In this document: positions 20,900 through 42,814 of the stretch, one piece after another | How positions within the stretch are numbered: position 1 is the stretch's first letter | How the letters are laid out: each line of letters opens with the position of its first letter | Origin: Siniperca chuatsi | Taxonomy: Eukaryota > Chordata > Actinopteri > Centrarchiformes > Sinipercidae | Assembly: GCF_020085105.1 (NCBI RefSeq) | Contig: NC_058046.1 | Coordinates: 15,049,175 to 15,113,174, forward strand | Length of the DNA: 64,000 bases | Reading direction: 5' to 3' | The notes under the pieces: model-generated | The model's input: only the letters and a program-made list of their open reading frames with translations | Database searches by the model: none | What the model was told of the DNA's origin: nothing | Position numbers and translations under genes: made by a program

Positions 20900-21830
20900 A
20901 AAGGAAATTTCAGATATTTAATTTTAGGACTCCTTAAATTCATGAGCATCTATTCCCATCCTTGTCGGAGTACTAAAGGCTCCTATTTAGACTCCATTAA
21001 AAATACATTTCCTCTATACTCCAGCTGCCAAGGTTATGCAAATGCCTGTATTACAGGAGCAGTAGTTGGCCAGCCATACAAACCTAGTGAGCAGTGCAGA
21101 CAACCTCCTTATCTATTAAAACCCAAGGAGGTTGATTGTTTAGATGACCTAATGTCTCATTTGGATGCACATAATAGCATCTGAATGCAATCTAATTTCA
21201 ACAGGGGATCCTTTACTAAAAGCCGGCCTCTTGTCAAATATGCAACCACATGGTGCCAATAGAAGACAGTGAGATCAAATTAATGAGTAATACATGTTTT
21301 ATTCAAATGATTCAAGTGAACATGCAGTTCTTAAGCCTTTCTCTGCATCCAAAACCCTCAAACTTTGAACAGAGGAGACATTGACTGTTTGCTGGACAGT
21401 ACAACAGTCATCAATGTATAATGCAATGTTGGCTCCACCGAATATAAATCACTCACACACACTCTCTGTCTTTCCATGTCTGTCTCTTTCTCTTTCTGCT
21501 ATTTCTTTCGACGTGCCTGGTATTCCATCTCCTTACTCTGGGGCTGTAATGAGTGTCTGGTATTCTGCTCTTCAGCATTGAATCCCTATTCATGCTCAAT
21601 CTCCTTTACAATGCACTAAAAGGATTACCCAATTAGCTACTATTGGATGCCATTGTGTGTGTGTGCATGAGTGTGTGTGCGTGCTTGGTCAGTAGATGGA
21701 TGTGTTAGCAGTGAAAGTGAAAGATAGATGGCTGTCTGTACCCCACACTTCATTCCCAGTTGATGTTCTGCTGGAGGCCACATTACTCATCCCCACAACT
21801 CAGCCACAGTGAGTAAGACACAAGATGGGG
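20900..21830. other. Intergenic or lzts1 first intron, no gene seen
   Basis: One 80-codon frame (20942-21184) has no recognisable motif. A tgtgtgtgcatgagtgtgtgtgcg patch lies at 21654-21682. Confidence 0.55.

Positions 21831-21832
<2 letters not shown>

Positions 21833-21925
<93 letters not shown>
21833..21925. repeat. (GT)46 microsatellite
   Basis: A 93-base perfect gt run, the longest microsatellite in the window. Confidence 0.95.
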
Positions 21926-21926
<1 letters not shown>

Positions 21927-21929
21927 CTG

Positions 21930-24900
21930 GGGCCTTGACAGACCACAGAGGATGACAGAGAAAGAGTCAGAGTATTTACCTCTCAATAATTCAACCTATC
22001 AGCCTATGATTCTCTGGAAATATACTCTCTGCTGTCATATGTGAGCTATTACTTCTTCTCCCCCCTTTAATTTGTGAGTTTAATTTCCACTGTGTCATAT
22101 CTGGGATAATGGGACATGCCTGCTTCATTACATGTGAATCATCAGTTACTTTGTGTGAACCACAGATCGATTCCAGTTATCTAACATGTTACATCACACT
22201 GGGAGCAATATGTTCTGCGTACATTTAGAGGATCGAATAGCATAATAAGGATTGATTTTGATTGATGTCTCCTCCAGGATTAAAGGTACAATACAGAATT
22301 TTTGGCCATCTTGATTTTAGTTACTGTTCTGTTTGGTTTTATTCCTGGCACTTTGGAGAATGTTCTGAAACAGCATTTATATCATGCATGGACACACTAT
22401 TGCCTTTTAAAGTTATTTTTAATATTAAGAACAATTCCTCTGGAGAGACTAAAACCAGCAATGAATTTACTAACATGCCAGTGAAGTCACAGTCTGATAT
22501 AGCTTAGGTTGGTCCACATGTTGGTGAGCCAACGTGGATGTTGTGGAAATGATGATGTCATTTTGGTAGCTTTTTGCATTTAAAAGGTTGCTCTTCAGTG
22601 GTCAACTCCTAGAGTAAGACTTTGATGCCAGACATCCCTGCCAGCACTTGAACACACCACACTGGAAACCTTTGCAAAACCAAGTGTGCTTTCATCTTAA
22701 TTATCTTACAATGATATCCTAACTTTTACAAAAAAAAACCTTTAGATATTCGGATTACCTGCCTCAAGTAAGTTTTAAGTCTACAGGATGCTGTACTGAT
22801 ATTAGTCAAAAGTATTGGCTGCCTGTAAAATATGACAAACACAAATTAAAATAAATAAAAAGGAATAAAATTTGAATTTTAGAGGGGAGCTCAAGATCAG
22901 TTTACTCCTTGTAGGGAATACTCCATGGTGCATTCTGTGGCTCTGGAGGGAACATACTAAAGTCCGAAAAATCAGGATTAACTGAACAGGAATCCTGCAG
23001 GTGTGGAGTTTAAAAGACATGGGCATTTACTGGGCATGGAGGGTCTAAAGAAAAGATGCCATCGAGTTGCATTATGGAAAGTGATGAAGGACTAAAAGTC
23101 AGGATATCTCGCCGTCTGCTGCTTCAATTTTGACCACTTCCCTCACAAGTCCTCCAACTTTATGTTTAGATAGCAGTAAATCAGCCTTAATTGACAAACT
23201 CTTTATGGTTAATAGGGTAAAATATGCAAAAACAATGAAATGATCGTTTAACGTTTAAAAAGCATGTCACAGATGGAAAGTTTTTCAGCAGGTTGGGCCT
23301 TCAAATAAAGAGACACTATGTATAAAATTCTGTGTGCGCTTAAGAAGGCACATGTAAACAAAGAACACTAAGCTGTCTGAGACTGACCTAAAAAAACAGA
23401 CACACTGAACTAGATAGATTACACATGCATCTGTTAGAAATTACCATATAGACAGTGAGAATTAAAGTGATGCCATCTGGCACCGTGGCAGTGTAGAGGT
23501 ACAGTGAGAACAGAGGAGAGTTTCATGGTCATTGTGAGACAGGTATAAATCCTGGACCTTTATAGCACGCTGCTGCCTTCCACTGGCTGTGGTAATGGAT
23601 TGGCTATGCTCTCAGACTGTGTGTGTGTGAGTGTGTGTGTCTATCTTGTGTGTATGTGTGGGGGGGGGTGTAGTGTCAGATGGTCTTTGGGACAGGGCTT
23701 TGTGTCAGGCAGGTCAGCTGGGGCTCTAAAGCTAGGGCGACACCCCGCCCATACATACACACACACTTTCCCCTGCTTACACACAGACACACACACACGA
23801 AACACGGGTGCACACACTCTTTTGTGCAGACACAGAAAAACATGCAGCCAATCAGATTTAAGATTAGATGTATGCATGCATACACACACACTCACACCCC
23901 CCATCCCATTTCACCAAAGGTCTTAAATCACACTATCCACTCAGAATCGCGAGGTCAGACCATTTGCACTGCTTAATAAAATGTGCAATCACTACAATAT
24001 TTGCATCAAATAGAAGTGAAATTGGCCAGTTCTCTCTAGAAAGTGAGTGCGACTATGTAAGTGAAATGGCAGGCTCATTGTCCAGATAAACAGGCTTGGG
24101 GGGCTGAATGGAATTAATCGAGGAACAATGGTAGTCAGCTTAAACCATGAGTGAGCGGTGCTGCTGAAAAAGATTGTGGTAGATCTACAGAGATACTGTA
24201 TATTATTTCATTAGTGGGTTAAAAGACTTTGTGAAAACACTTAATGGTAAAAAGTTTCTGACAGTGTGATGCAATATGATGTAAACTGTAGTGCAGTTCT
24301 GGCTGCACATGTTGAAAGATCACAGTGTGGGGTCATGCTGCTTCTCACGGTTTAGTATTTGTTCAATTTTAACAAACTGATTTCTTTATTGATTTTTGTG
24401 CAATGATATTATTGAATCAGCAGTGTTCTATCTATAGATATGTGGTAAAGCTGTCTGTTTTCTTCACATTAAGAGAAAGTATGCCTTTACTTGTGACAAA
24501 AATGGGGTGTAAGATTTACACCTGTTTTGTCAGCAGCAGTGCTTAGGGGCCATATCTTTTCTGTTGTTGTTGTTTGTTCATTTGGAACACAGTACCTTAT
24601 ATATTTTCCTGTCGTGATGTGTGATTGTATTTCATCCACAAGGTGTTTTGTCCACAGTGTGCACTCTGTGGGATGCTGAATGCTCTACTGCCTTAGAGAT
24701 TCTTGCATTCCACCAATGAGACTGTGTGAAAGAAAGTGTGTGTTATTTGTGTGGATGTGTAAAGGTGTCTGTGAGAGAGTGAGTCTGAACAAACAGCATA
24801 AAGGCAGGATGGTGGTAAATCACTATAAAACTGAGGCTCTCCAGCCCTCACATTGTGAGGACTAGTCATTTATTTAACACTCAAATATGGTCCTGGGCTG

Positions 24901-27030
24901 TTTGGGGAGAATACATCACACAAGAGTCCACACAAAAAGCAGCACACTTCAACAGACAAAGAGCGAAAAGAGGGAGGGCAAGCGCCTTTTTTCTCCTTCA
25001 GATGAAGTGTTGTTTGTTCAGGGTGGGTGCAGGGCACCAAGTGGGACGGATGGATGGAGGGAGGGGACTGATGGAAGAAGGGAGTGAGGGGGGGTGAGGG
25101 ATGAATGGTTATTACACAGTGAATCGATGCACAAACGGAGGGTGTCTGTGGGTGATAGTGGGGATAGGAGGGGGTACACGGGGGGTTGTAAAAGATCTTT
25201 TGTGAAGGCTGGGAGTTAATCACTTGAGCGGCACACGCCAGTTCTATGGAAGCACATGTTGTACACTGGCTCCCCTGGGGGGAGCAGGAGGTCCCTAAAC
25301 ACATACACACACAGTTGAATTTACATGTCAGTTATAATGCAAAGCTGGGTACAGGCCGACTAGAAAAGCAGAAGACCCACCCCCTCCACAGAACAGTTAG
25401 TGAACCCTCCAGGCCATGGTGATAGCGTGCGGTTTGCATTTGCTGCTGGTCCATTCAAGTGCATACACACAGACATACACACGTCTGCCTGTTCAGTTTC
25501 TCCAGGACTGGATAGATGACTCTGCAGGGTCCTTGCTAGAGACGGATGTTTAGTTTGACCTGGCAGTAAGTAAAATCTATTGTTTCATTACTTCAGTCTC
25601 ATGTCAGTGGTGGATGCTAATATCTGAGAGTGATAGTGAAAGCTGGAGTTTAGATTTACAGATAGATAGGCACAGTAGAATAGAGGCTGTCATGTCAGAG
25701 ACTGTTTACATCAGTGGCACAGGGGACTGCTTTGCTTTGTACTATTGCAGGTACAAATTTAACATCACATACCATTACTTAACATTTTACTGGCTGTTTA
25801 CTTTGTAGAATATATTTTGAATTTCATCCCGAATGAAACAGAAAATGAAAACTGAAGCTGTGCTGGAAGACTTCCAATTGGCTGATTATTTCACAATTAG
25901 AGGAACTTGCAATTTATGATTATCTTTCCTTCCTTGTGTTCAACTGAAATAGACTATAACTGTCAGCTTGCTGTCTGTCTCTGATGCTCCTATTATTCTC
26001 CTCATCATGAAACATCTATTTTGTACATGTCTCATCTCGCTTATCAGTGTTTTCTGAGCGATGAAAAGTGACAGCGTTGATCAGCTCTCCCACCTTCATT
26101 CAGCATTTTCCTCTTTAAGCATGCCCATCAAACACCTCAGGAAAATGACACTGACATCTATGTTTATCCTTACAAACACAACCGTGTAACCAATAATTAT
26201 GGATTAGCCTCAAGCCAAATGCAAAGTACACTAATATGTGGCTTACGGCAGGCCATTTGTCCCATGCTTTGCTGGTGTAGCCATTATAAAATGCTTAAAG
26301 GCTGAGGACCAGGTGGTTAGGGAAGCCCACAGACCTGATCAGCCAGTATGGAGCCCTTTGCCACTAAATCACAACTTAGGGGACCTTTCTTCTGTGGGTT
26401 AGAGCTCATGACTAGCAACATCTGGGGTCTGGTTATCTTTAAAAGGGAGGTGGGGACAGTGAATAGAGATCATCATTAGTACCTATGAATAAATGTTCTT
26501 GTATTATAAGTGAGAATGTAAAAAACATACATCAATTCATGTTCTGTGTGCTTAATCCAATCTTTATTTCATAATTCCAGCCAATCACATGATTAAAACT
26601 TAATATTTTTGTGTGGTCTGTTTATACTGTGTTCAGATTCAACAGCAAATGTGAAATGGTTGTATAGTGTTATTCAGATGGCAGCACAAGCCAAGTGTTG
26701 AGTAGGCAGTAAGTATCCTAATTGCCAGTTTGTTTAGAGGAAGGGCACCCAAAGGGTTATTTGTCAAATTCAATGGCCGAGCCATAAATCTAGACACACA
26801 AAGCCAGGCAGAGTGCCAAGATAGACTGCTTTTTTTCACTTTGTTTGTTTTGCAAATGTGAACACACCTGCTTCAACACTGCATGTCTGGACTGAACAAG
26901 AATAAAATTACACAACACTAAAAAAACTGAGGCATCAGAGGAAACTATGACACTATGAAAAACCCTTCTGTTTAAGGTTCAACAGCTATATTCTCTGGGT
27001 TTAATGTAAATTACCCCTTTCTTATCTTGC
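21930..27030. other. Intergenic or lzts1 first intron, no gene seen
   Basis: Unique-looking AT-rich sequence. 23610-23900 is a mosaic of tgtgtgtg and cacacaca words producing spurious Cys/Val and His/Thr frames. 25020-25190 is G-rich (ggatggatggagggagggg, gaggggggtgagggatg). No exon or RNA gene was recognised. Confidence 0.55.
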
Positions 27031-27032
27031 AG

Positions 27033-27148
27033 ATGAAGCCGCTGATAGTGCATCTCTGGGGTCATGAGTTGTGTTTTTCCTTCAGTTCTGTGTAACTTGA
27101 CCACCTGGACTTCAACCCCACCCTCCCCTCACCTATGCCTGCAGGACC
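27033..27148 (+). promoter_or_regulatory. lzts1: lzts1 5' leader segment with a 20-codon upstream ORF
   Basis: A TATCTTGCAG acceptor ends at 27032. The leader then opens with an ATG at 27033 that runs 20 codons to TAA 27093-27095, well before the lzts1 ATG at 27149. The main start has A at position -3 and G at +4 (accATGG), a strong Kozak context, so it should still be reached by leaky scanning or reinitiation. That the leader begins exactly here is inferred from the acceptor. Confidence 0.4.
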
Positions 27149-32645
<5,497 letters not shown>

Positions 32646-32812
32646 TGGGAAGCACTCGTGCATTCAGTAAAAGTGAACTGACTGTTTTTTCACCACAGAT
32701 ATTTATGATATTATAACACCTCGAGATCATTCACTGCTAATTAGTGTTTTACAAGGGTTATTTAATAGAATGTGCATAATCTAGTGTATTTTGTGTCCAG
32801 GTCACAAAAAAC

Positions 32813-32818
32813 AATAAA
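32813..32818 (+). terminator. lzts1: lzts1 polyadenylation signal
   Basis: AATAAA lies 168 bases after the lzts1 stop codon and is followed by an AT-rich and T-rich stretch. It is the first canonical signal downstream of the gene. Confidence 0.6.
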
Positions 32819-32819
32819 A

Positions 32820-35800
32820 TTAAAAATAGCTTTTTGTGATGACACTATTAGTAGTAAGTTATTTAATGTTCATGAGAACATTTTTATTTTTTTACCATGC
32901 TGTCAAACAGGAGCATTCATTGTTCAAATCATGCACAATTTTGTATTTTAAACACCATTTATTAGTTGTTCCAGCATGGAAAATGGCAGTAATATATCAT
33001 CCATTGTGAGTTCCTAAACCACTTTGCCTTGTGTATCTACATGGGTGTATGCTCCCACACTGTCCATTCTTAAGGGGCTTGTGCATGGAAAATAGTTTTA
33101 AACCATTTCAAAACAATACACAGGGCTTATGATGTGAGTATTTGTTATATCCACACCAATGTCAAAAAGTGTTCAAAATACACGTTAAAATCATGTTAAG
33201 CTGTCGTGCATTTTCATCCCTAAATTCAATTTAACAGTGGAAATTTAAGTCAATATGCAGGTGCCATATAAAGTCCTAATATCACTCATACAATAACCAT
33301 CACTCCACTGGTTCATTGCAGTTCAGGCCGACTGTGTTGATGAGATCTTACAGTTGCAATCTAATCGTCTAATTTAATTTTCTATGTCTCCATCTACAAA
33401 CTCGAGCAGAGATTATGGACACTTAGGACCTGGGCACATTGCCACTGTTTGAGTGTGCATGAAACCAGGACTTTGTTAAAGCAAACCTTGGGCCTGAACC
33501 ATGCATGGAACGTTTATTATACTACCAATATGTCATGTTAATTCCTGATACAGAAATGCACATAATACAGTGTAAACTAGAGAACACCTCTGACAGATAC
33601 CAAGGGCAAATGCAAATTTTGGAATTCACTTTGTTCTGAGTGTGTTTAGAGAGAGAGAGATTAAAGGGGGCTAGGTATAATACAATAAAAGCAAATATTT
33701 TAAGAGAAAAACAAAGGAAAAGAGGGGTGATGTCCCAGTAATCTCTATCTCTCTCCCTAAATTGTTCACCTAACTTTGTGAGTTAGCTGGCACTGTTCCA
33801 CTTGGAGACAAACAAGCAGCCTAGCAAACCTAGCAGCAGCCCCAGCCATTTGGCTCTGCTATTTTGGAGCTATTCCACTTCCCACAAGGACAAAGTAGTT
33901 TGTGAAGCAAAAGTTTTAACTACTCGACCCACTCAGTACGCAGGGGCTCACATCGGCTGTCAGGCAGAAATATATGCACACACTGTGCTAGTCAAGAAAG
34001 TGTGGCAATCTCTGTAATGAGGCTGCTTGAGATTACTCAGCTACTCACCATTACATTACATTACCACAGCAGGTCAGGAGAGATTTGGAGGAAGACAGAC
34101 TAAGTGGAACACTAAGGTCAGGTGCTGTAACCAGTGGCACTCAAACTCAAGTAACCGATAAGTGCTTTACAGCCCTTACTCTGTGCCTTAGCACAGAAAA
34201 GTGGTCAAATAGGGAGGAAGCAAAAGGACTGTTGATACTGCAGCTGTGGTACTGGTGAATTCAACATACAAAATCAAACGTAGAGCAACTTGCACACCCT
34301 GGGGAAAAAAGTCTCAGTGAAACAGGCTGTATGTGGAGATAGATTTGGAAACAAGCTAGGGTGCAAACACAGGTGATTTTAAAATCAGCAAATGTTTGTC
34401 ATTTGTGCATCAGTGCTCATTCTAAAACCTTTGCCAGTTTACTTTGCTGTCTTCTGAAATTCTGTTTACCTAAAAAAGTGAATTTTACATCTATATCAGC
34501 AACCAGACTTGTTTACTGAGACTCTTTTTGAGCCAGCAAAATTATCTGTGTTCAAACATCAGCAAACATATTATTGGACTAATCTGCATTGTGTTTGCTT
34601 TTAATGATTACTAAAACTGTCCTTTAATGCACTTCACATTGAAAGGTATATGGGTGAATAGTTTTGATTAAGTACACCACAATGTATAATAAAAAGTTTG
34701 TTATTACTGTTTATTACAGAACTTCAAAAGCAAATGCTGGATTTAGAAATAAATATGAATGCTGTTGATATATTCAAAGCTGTCAACTGCACTCTTTGTC
34801 AATCCCTCATTATCATTCTCCATCCCTCTTGGACTTAAATAATGAGAAGATTGTTTTCCTCTCCCATCTAATCACCTAATTTCGGCCTTTATAGTGTTTT
34901 CTTCCGCACGCAGAAGCCCTTTCCAGCTCAGCTTCTGTCATAAATAACTAAGCTGATTGGACCAAATCAAAACTGAAATCAAATTAAGACCCATTGTCAA
35001 TGCGTATGGCTGCGTCACTGACATAAAAGGAGGACCACACAGAAGAGATAACTAGAAATTCAAAGTCGCTGGTTTGACATGAAAGAAAATAATAAGAGCT
35101 GGGTGGGTGAGAGGATTTCTTACTCAAAATAACCATATAAGAAACATCACCTACACTTGCAATAAATATAGATCCTTTCTGCAATGTTCTCATTTGCTTT
35201 ATGCAATAAGTATACAACTATTTCAACAGCAGAATAGTTTTTTTTTATATTTTAATGTCACATTATGACAATTACAAGTATTAAATTCTAGCTTTCAATA
35301 TTTATCTTTTTCATAAAATCTACCATTTTCAATTATGGCATGTAGTAGCAGAGAGTTTTTTGGGGAAGGTTATGATATACATGTCTTTGTATGTTCTCAG
35401 CTGAACATACAGAGTTTTGGTCCAGCAGATGTCTCGATGTGATTGGACAGCAGTTAGGCAGCCGCAGAAGACATGATAATAATGCACTCATATCCTGCTG
35501 TGATTCTGCTGATTGGCTGACAGTCAAACACAAAGGTGCCTGAATACATTAGTAATGGGGAGGCGCATTTAGAAACCTGTTCAACATACAAAAAAGGGAT
35601 CTTTAGTTCAATATTCACAGCAAACAAATGTAATAAATTCACAATTTGAACTATTGTGGGGGGAAAAAATTGTACTCCTATGAAATGGGAGTTTGCACTT
35701 CATTTCATGGCCCGACCCTCACCTCTAATATTATAATAAATATTTCATACCGGTAAATAATAGATGAGTCAATAACACTGTATCAGTTTCTACCTTGCCC

Positions 35801-36860
35801 TCATAACTCATTACACACTCACATACTCAAATGTGCTATATTCCAACCATACCCCTAAGCAATTAGTTGCTCTAAAATATCAGGGGGCTAGTTATTCAGG
35901 CATGTATTTCATATTTTTATTGGTTTATTCGGAGCCCTGCATGCAGACCAAGCATCAGCAAACACAGCCTCAGCAAATCCCCAAGCTCCTCCGCAGTCAG
36001 CAAAGTAATTGGGGAGGGAGTCCCAAAGGGTCCTCGCGCACTGCTGAACCCTTTGCTACCGACAAGTTAAAATGGCAATGGAGGTAGATAGGAGTCAGTA
36101 TTAGCGTGCAAATGTGTGTGTGGAGGATATAAGTACAGGAGGTGGCTTGAATACTTTGTGTGAATAGGCCCGTGGTCTTTAGAGACTCGCTGGTTGGCTA
36201 GGAAACTAGGAAACCATCTGGTTCCCCAACCCCCCAGCTGCATTGCCCGTGGTTCCCCATTTCTATGGAGATGTAAAATTCTGCTCATGGGGGGGCTGTA
36301 CGAATGCCAATTTCAGCCCCCACTGCTCAAAATTAGTTAATTAACTCTATCTCTCACACAGAGAGAAACTTCCTTTGTAAGTAATTCTACCATTCATCAC
36401 AATCCAACTCTTTTATTCTAAAGCTTTGCCAACTATCAGCTTATGAAATTAGCAGGAACAGCTGAATGTGGGATAAAAAGCCCCATAAATGAATCCATAA
36501 CATTAAATAAGCACAAATACAGAAAATGGGTTCAAGCTCATTTCAGAATTTGAGGCCAGATTTAAATATGCACCTTAGCTTTCAACCATCTGCAACTGCA
36601 ACTTCACTGATAAGATTAAGATAATAAAATTAATTTTGTGTAGACAAATTAATTGATTTCACTGTATTCAAGGAATATGCTTATTAGATTCCCCATTACT
36701 GTTACAGCTGTGTGCCACGAGGGAGAATATGTCAGTGTGTGTGTGTGTTATCAAAACAGACTGAGCATATAATGAGATCTACTCATATATACAATGATCA
36801 AATAATGCCATCAAACCATATATATACAAAAAATACATCATGAGGCTTTAATTCACATCA
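32820..36860. other. Intergenic region between lzts1 and hspb11
   Basis: The two genes converge across this 4 kb. The sequence is AT-rich with a gagagagagag patch near 33645. No exon chain or repeat family was recognised. A TTTATT near 36410 (AATAAA on the minus strand) could serve as the hspb11 poly(A) signal, but nearer signals are not excluded. Confidence 0.55.
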
Positions 36861-36866
36861 TGTGTG

Positions 36867-38834
36867 TCAATTTTGTACACTGACTCTGTGCACTGAGACA
36901 AAGTGATCATATCCTGAAGTGATGATAAAACGAAGATGGGTTGCACTGCTTCCATTTAGCTGAAAGAGAAAAATAAAGACAAGTAGTTGTTTTACCTCTT
37001 AATTCTATGCATTCATATGTTTTACATAATATTTTAATTCCGACTTACCGAAATAGCATTTGACTGAAGATGTCCCTCTGTATGTTCAAAGTCTATAAAA
37101 AAATCAGCTTGTTAATCACAATTTCAGTTCTTTGGCATTGAAACCAAATGTGCAAACAGATACTGTAGATGGATGCCCCCCCCCTTACCTTTCTCTGTAA
37201 CAAACTCAAATTGAGAAGCATTTTGTGATGTATTCTTTTCTATCTTTAGATGCTTGACTGCAAAAGAAAAAAATACAACCAGATATTTATAATTGGTTTT
37301 AAACCAAACACTGAAACAACACAAACTAGGTATTTTTATTTTAAGAAAAACATATAATCTCAGGTTTTGAGAGAAAATATGACAAACTGTGAACATTTTG
37401 GTTTGTCACTAATGCCTAGGAACAAATTTATTTTGACATTATAAATGTGTTCAAATGTGGTAAAATTATATTATATGCCATGCTAGTGACATGGAAATTT
37501 GCTACACACATTCAAGTCCCCCTCAGGATAAACTATAATCACTTTGATGATCTCCTGGCTTTCCATCTAGCGCCACCATCAGGTCAGAATTCCAATTTGC
37601 CCAATACTTTGGCTTATGTCAAAATACCAGCAAAACTAATGACATTCCCATCAGCCTCAGCTGTACTTTGTGTTTAGTGTTATTAGCAAATGTTTGCATG
37701 CCAACATGCTAAACTAAGATGGTGAGCATGTAATAACATCATACCTGCTTAACATCAGCATGTTAAAATTGTCATTTCTCGGCATTATAGCATGCTGATG
37801 TTAGTATTTAGCTCAAATCCCAGCCTCACAGTGGCAGTAGCATGGCTATTATGACTCTTAGTCTTGTTTATGTACATTTATTCCAATCATGTTTTTACTC
37901 CTTTAAATGACCACACAGTCAGTTCTTGGCCAGTATCTTCCAAATCACTCAGTAATTTTTGACTATGTAACAGTTTTATTCACACATAATCAAATAGTTT
38001 GAGGAATAGATACAATACAAAAATACAAGAATTTCTATGTTCCTCAACTGGTCATAATATAAAATATAGGCCTCTTTACTTGTGATTACAAACATTACTG
38101 ATGTAAATAAATCTTTATAAGTCTCAGAAAACATAGTCTTGACTTAATCTTAGTAAAATAGTGTCCATTCTTTGAAATTTTAATCACGATCCAGCTGTTA
38201 ATAATGTAAAATGTAATGTTGACTAGGGCATTGACACAGGCATTAACTATTAACAATAGGAGATGTAATATCTATATACAGTTTGAATACTATCAAAATA
38301 AGTAAGTATATTCTAATATCAATTCATTTATTGAGGAAAATGCCACAATCTGTGTTTACAGTATATCATGACTTCAAGGCAGATAAGTGAGACAATACTG
38401 CTTTGCTTGATTTCTCAAACATCCAACAGTATCATAATTTGACAGTATGAACAGTATGTATGACACTATCACAGCTTACATACCATTGTAGCTGTCCACT
38501 GTCACAGCAGAAATCTCCAAGGGTTCAGCAAAGCGAATGATGAACTCCTGAGGAAACATCCCGGTGGACATCCAAAACGTCTTAGTGTGTCTGGGTGAAA
38601 GGGACAAACAAACATCACATTGATCTGATGGGTTTGGGGTTCAGTAGCATTGAACAAAGTGAACACCTGACATTAACTTTCACTGTAGCGACTTAAGGTT
38701 GACAAAACCATTGGCGTGACTTCAGAAATAACTAACACTCACCCGTCAGTGATGTTTTCTGGTGGGTGATTCTCATCGCTGGATGTAGCGACGACAACTT
38801 TTGCACCCAAAGAACTTAGAGAGGAATCGATCAT
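36867..38834 (-). CDS. hspb11: Intraflagellar transport protein 25 homolog (HSPB11), 5 coding exons
   Basis: Minus-strand coding exons: 38743-38834, 38484-38590, 37189-37257, 37049-37092, 36867-36959, with matching AG/GT borders and phases, giving 134 residues (human 144). Conserved blocks in order: SLGAKVVVATSSDENHPPEN, then FWMSTGMFPQEFIIRFAEP, VKHLKIEKNTSQ, FEHTEGHLQ, and ATHLRFIITSGYDHFVSVH at the end. This is the single jelly-roll (discoidin-like) fold of IFT25, which pairs with IFT27 in the IFT-B complex and carries Hedgehog components and BBSome cargo out of cilia. Despite the name HSPB11, it lacks an alpha-crystallin domain. The C-terminus stops about 10 residues earlier than human. 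It is transcribed divergently from smn1, 247 bp away. Confidence 0.93.
37545..37865 (+). mobile_element. High-copy fish repeat in hspb11 intron 2
   Basis: Contains ctagcgccaccatcaggtca, catcagcctcagctgtactt, ctaaactaagatggtgagca and catgctgatgttagtattta. This word series is dispersed through many teleost genomes as I recall it. No coding capacity. It lies between hspb11 exons 2 and 3, antisense to that gene. The family name is uncertain. Confidence 0.55.
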
Positions 38835-39081
38835 CTTCAGTGACTCACACAACAAAGATTATAATCTCCGGTGCTGCCTGGTTGGGGAAAATAACAGTAA
38901 TTTCGACAATAATACACAACAATCTGTTTTGTTTGTGGGTCTTGGGGAAGTCGACAACTAGCTCCCGTCGTTGCCAAGCCAACGATTTCGTCGCAAGATA
39001 TATGCGTCACCATTTCCGACGCACGTTGCTGGTTAGTTGTTTAGCAATTAGCAGTTAGCAGTGGAATCTGTACATCTTCAC
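38835..39081. promoter_or_regulatory. Divergent hspb11-smn1 promoter region
   Basis: Only 247 bases separate the two start codons, which face away from each other. The segment includes CpG-bearing words (tagctcccgtcgttgcc, gatttcgtcgcaag, atgcgtcaccatttccgacgcacg) and no TATA box at a convincing position. A compact, CpG-containing, TATA-less spacer is usual for housekeeping bidirectional promoters. TGCGTCA resembles a CRE/AP-1 half-like site, but I cannot weigh it. Confidence 0.6.
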
Positions 39082-42609
<3,528 letters not shown>

Positions 42610-42802
42610 AATGAGCAAGTCAAGATTTCAGAGTTTCAGTTACTCAGGGTGTCACCCAGAGCAGCAGCCACCCTCCCTGTTGTGCCTGATGTGTGTCCTC
42701 CCTGATTCAAAAGGAAATTTAATAAATTAAGTGTACGTGGTGTGAACAGAACATTCATCAGTGTTCAAGGCTGGGAGTTTTGTATTCTTTGTAAATAGAT
42801 TA

Positions 42803-42808
42803 AATAAA
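42803..42808 (+). terminator. smn1: smn1 polyadenylation signal
   Basis: AATAAA lies 194 bases after the smn1 stop, in tagattaaataaaggctatc. An earlier AATAAA at about 42721 is an alternative. Confidence 0.6.
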
Positions 42809-42814
42809 GGCTAT

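Noticed and set aside
21783..22044. His-Thr and Cys-Val frames
   Set aside because: Translation of the 93-base GT run.
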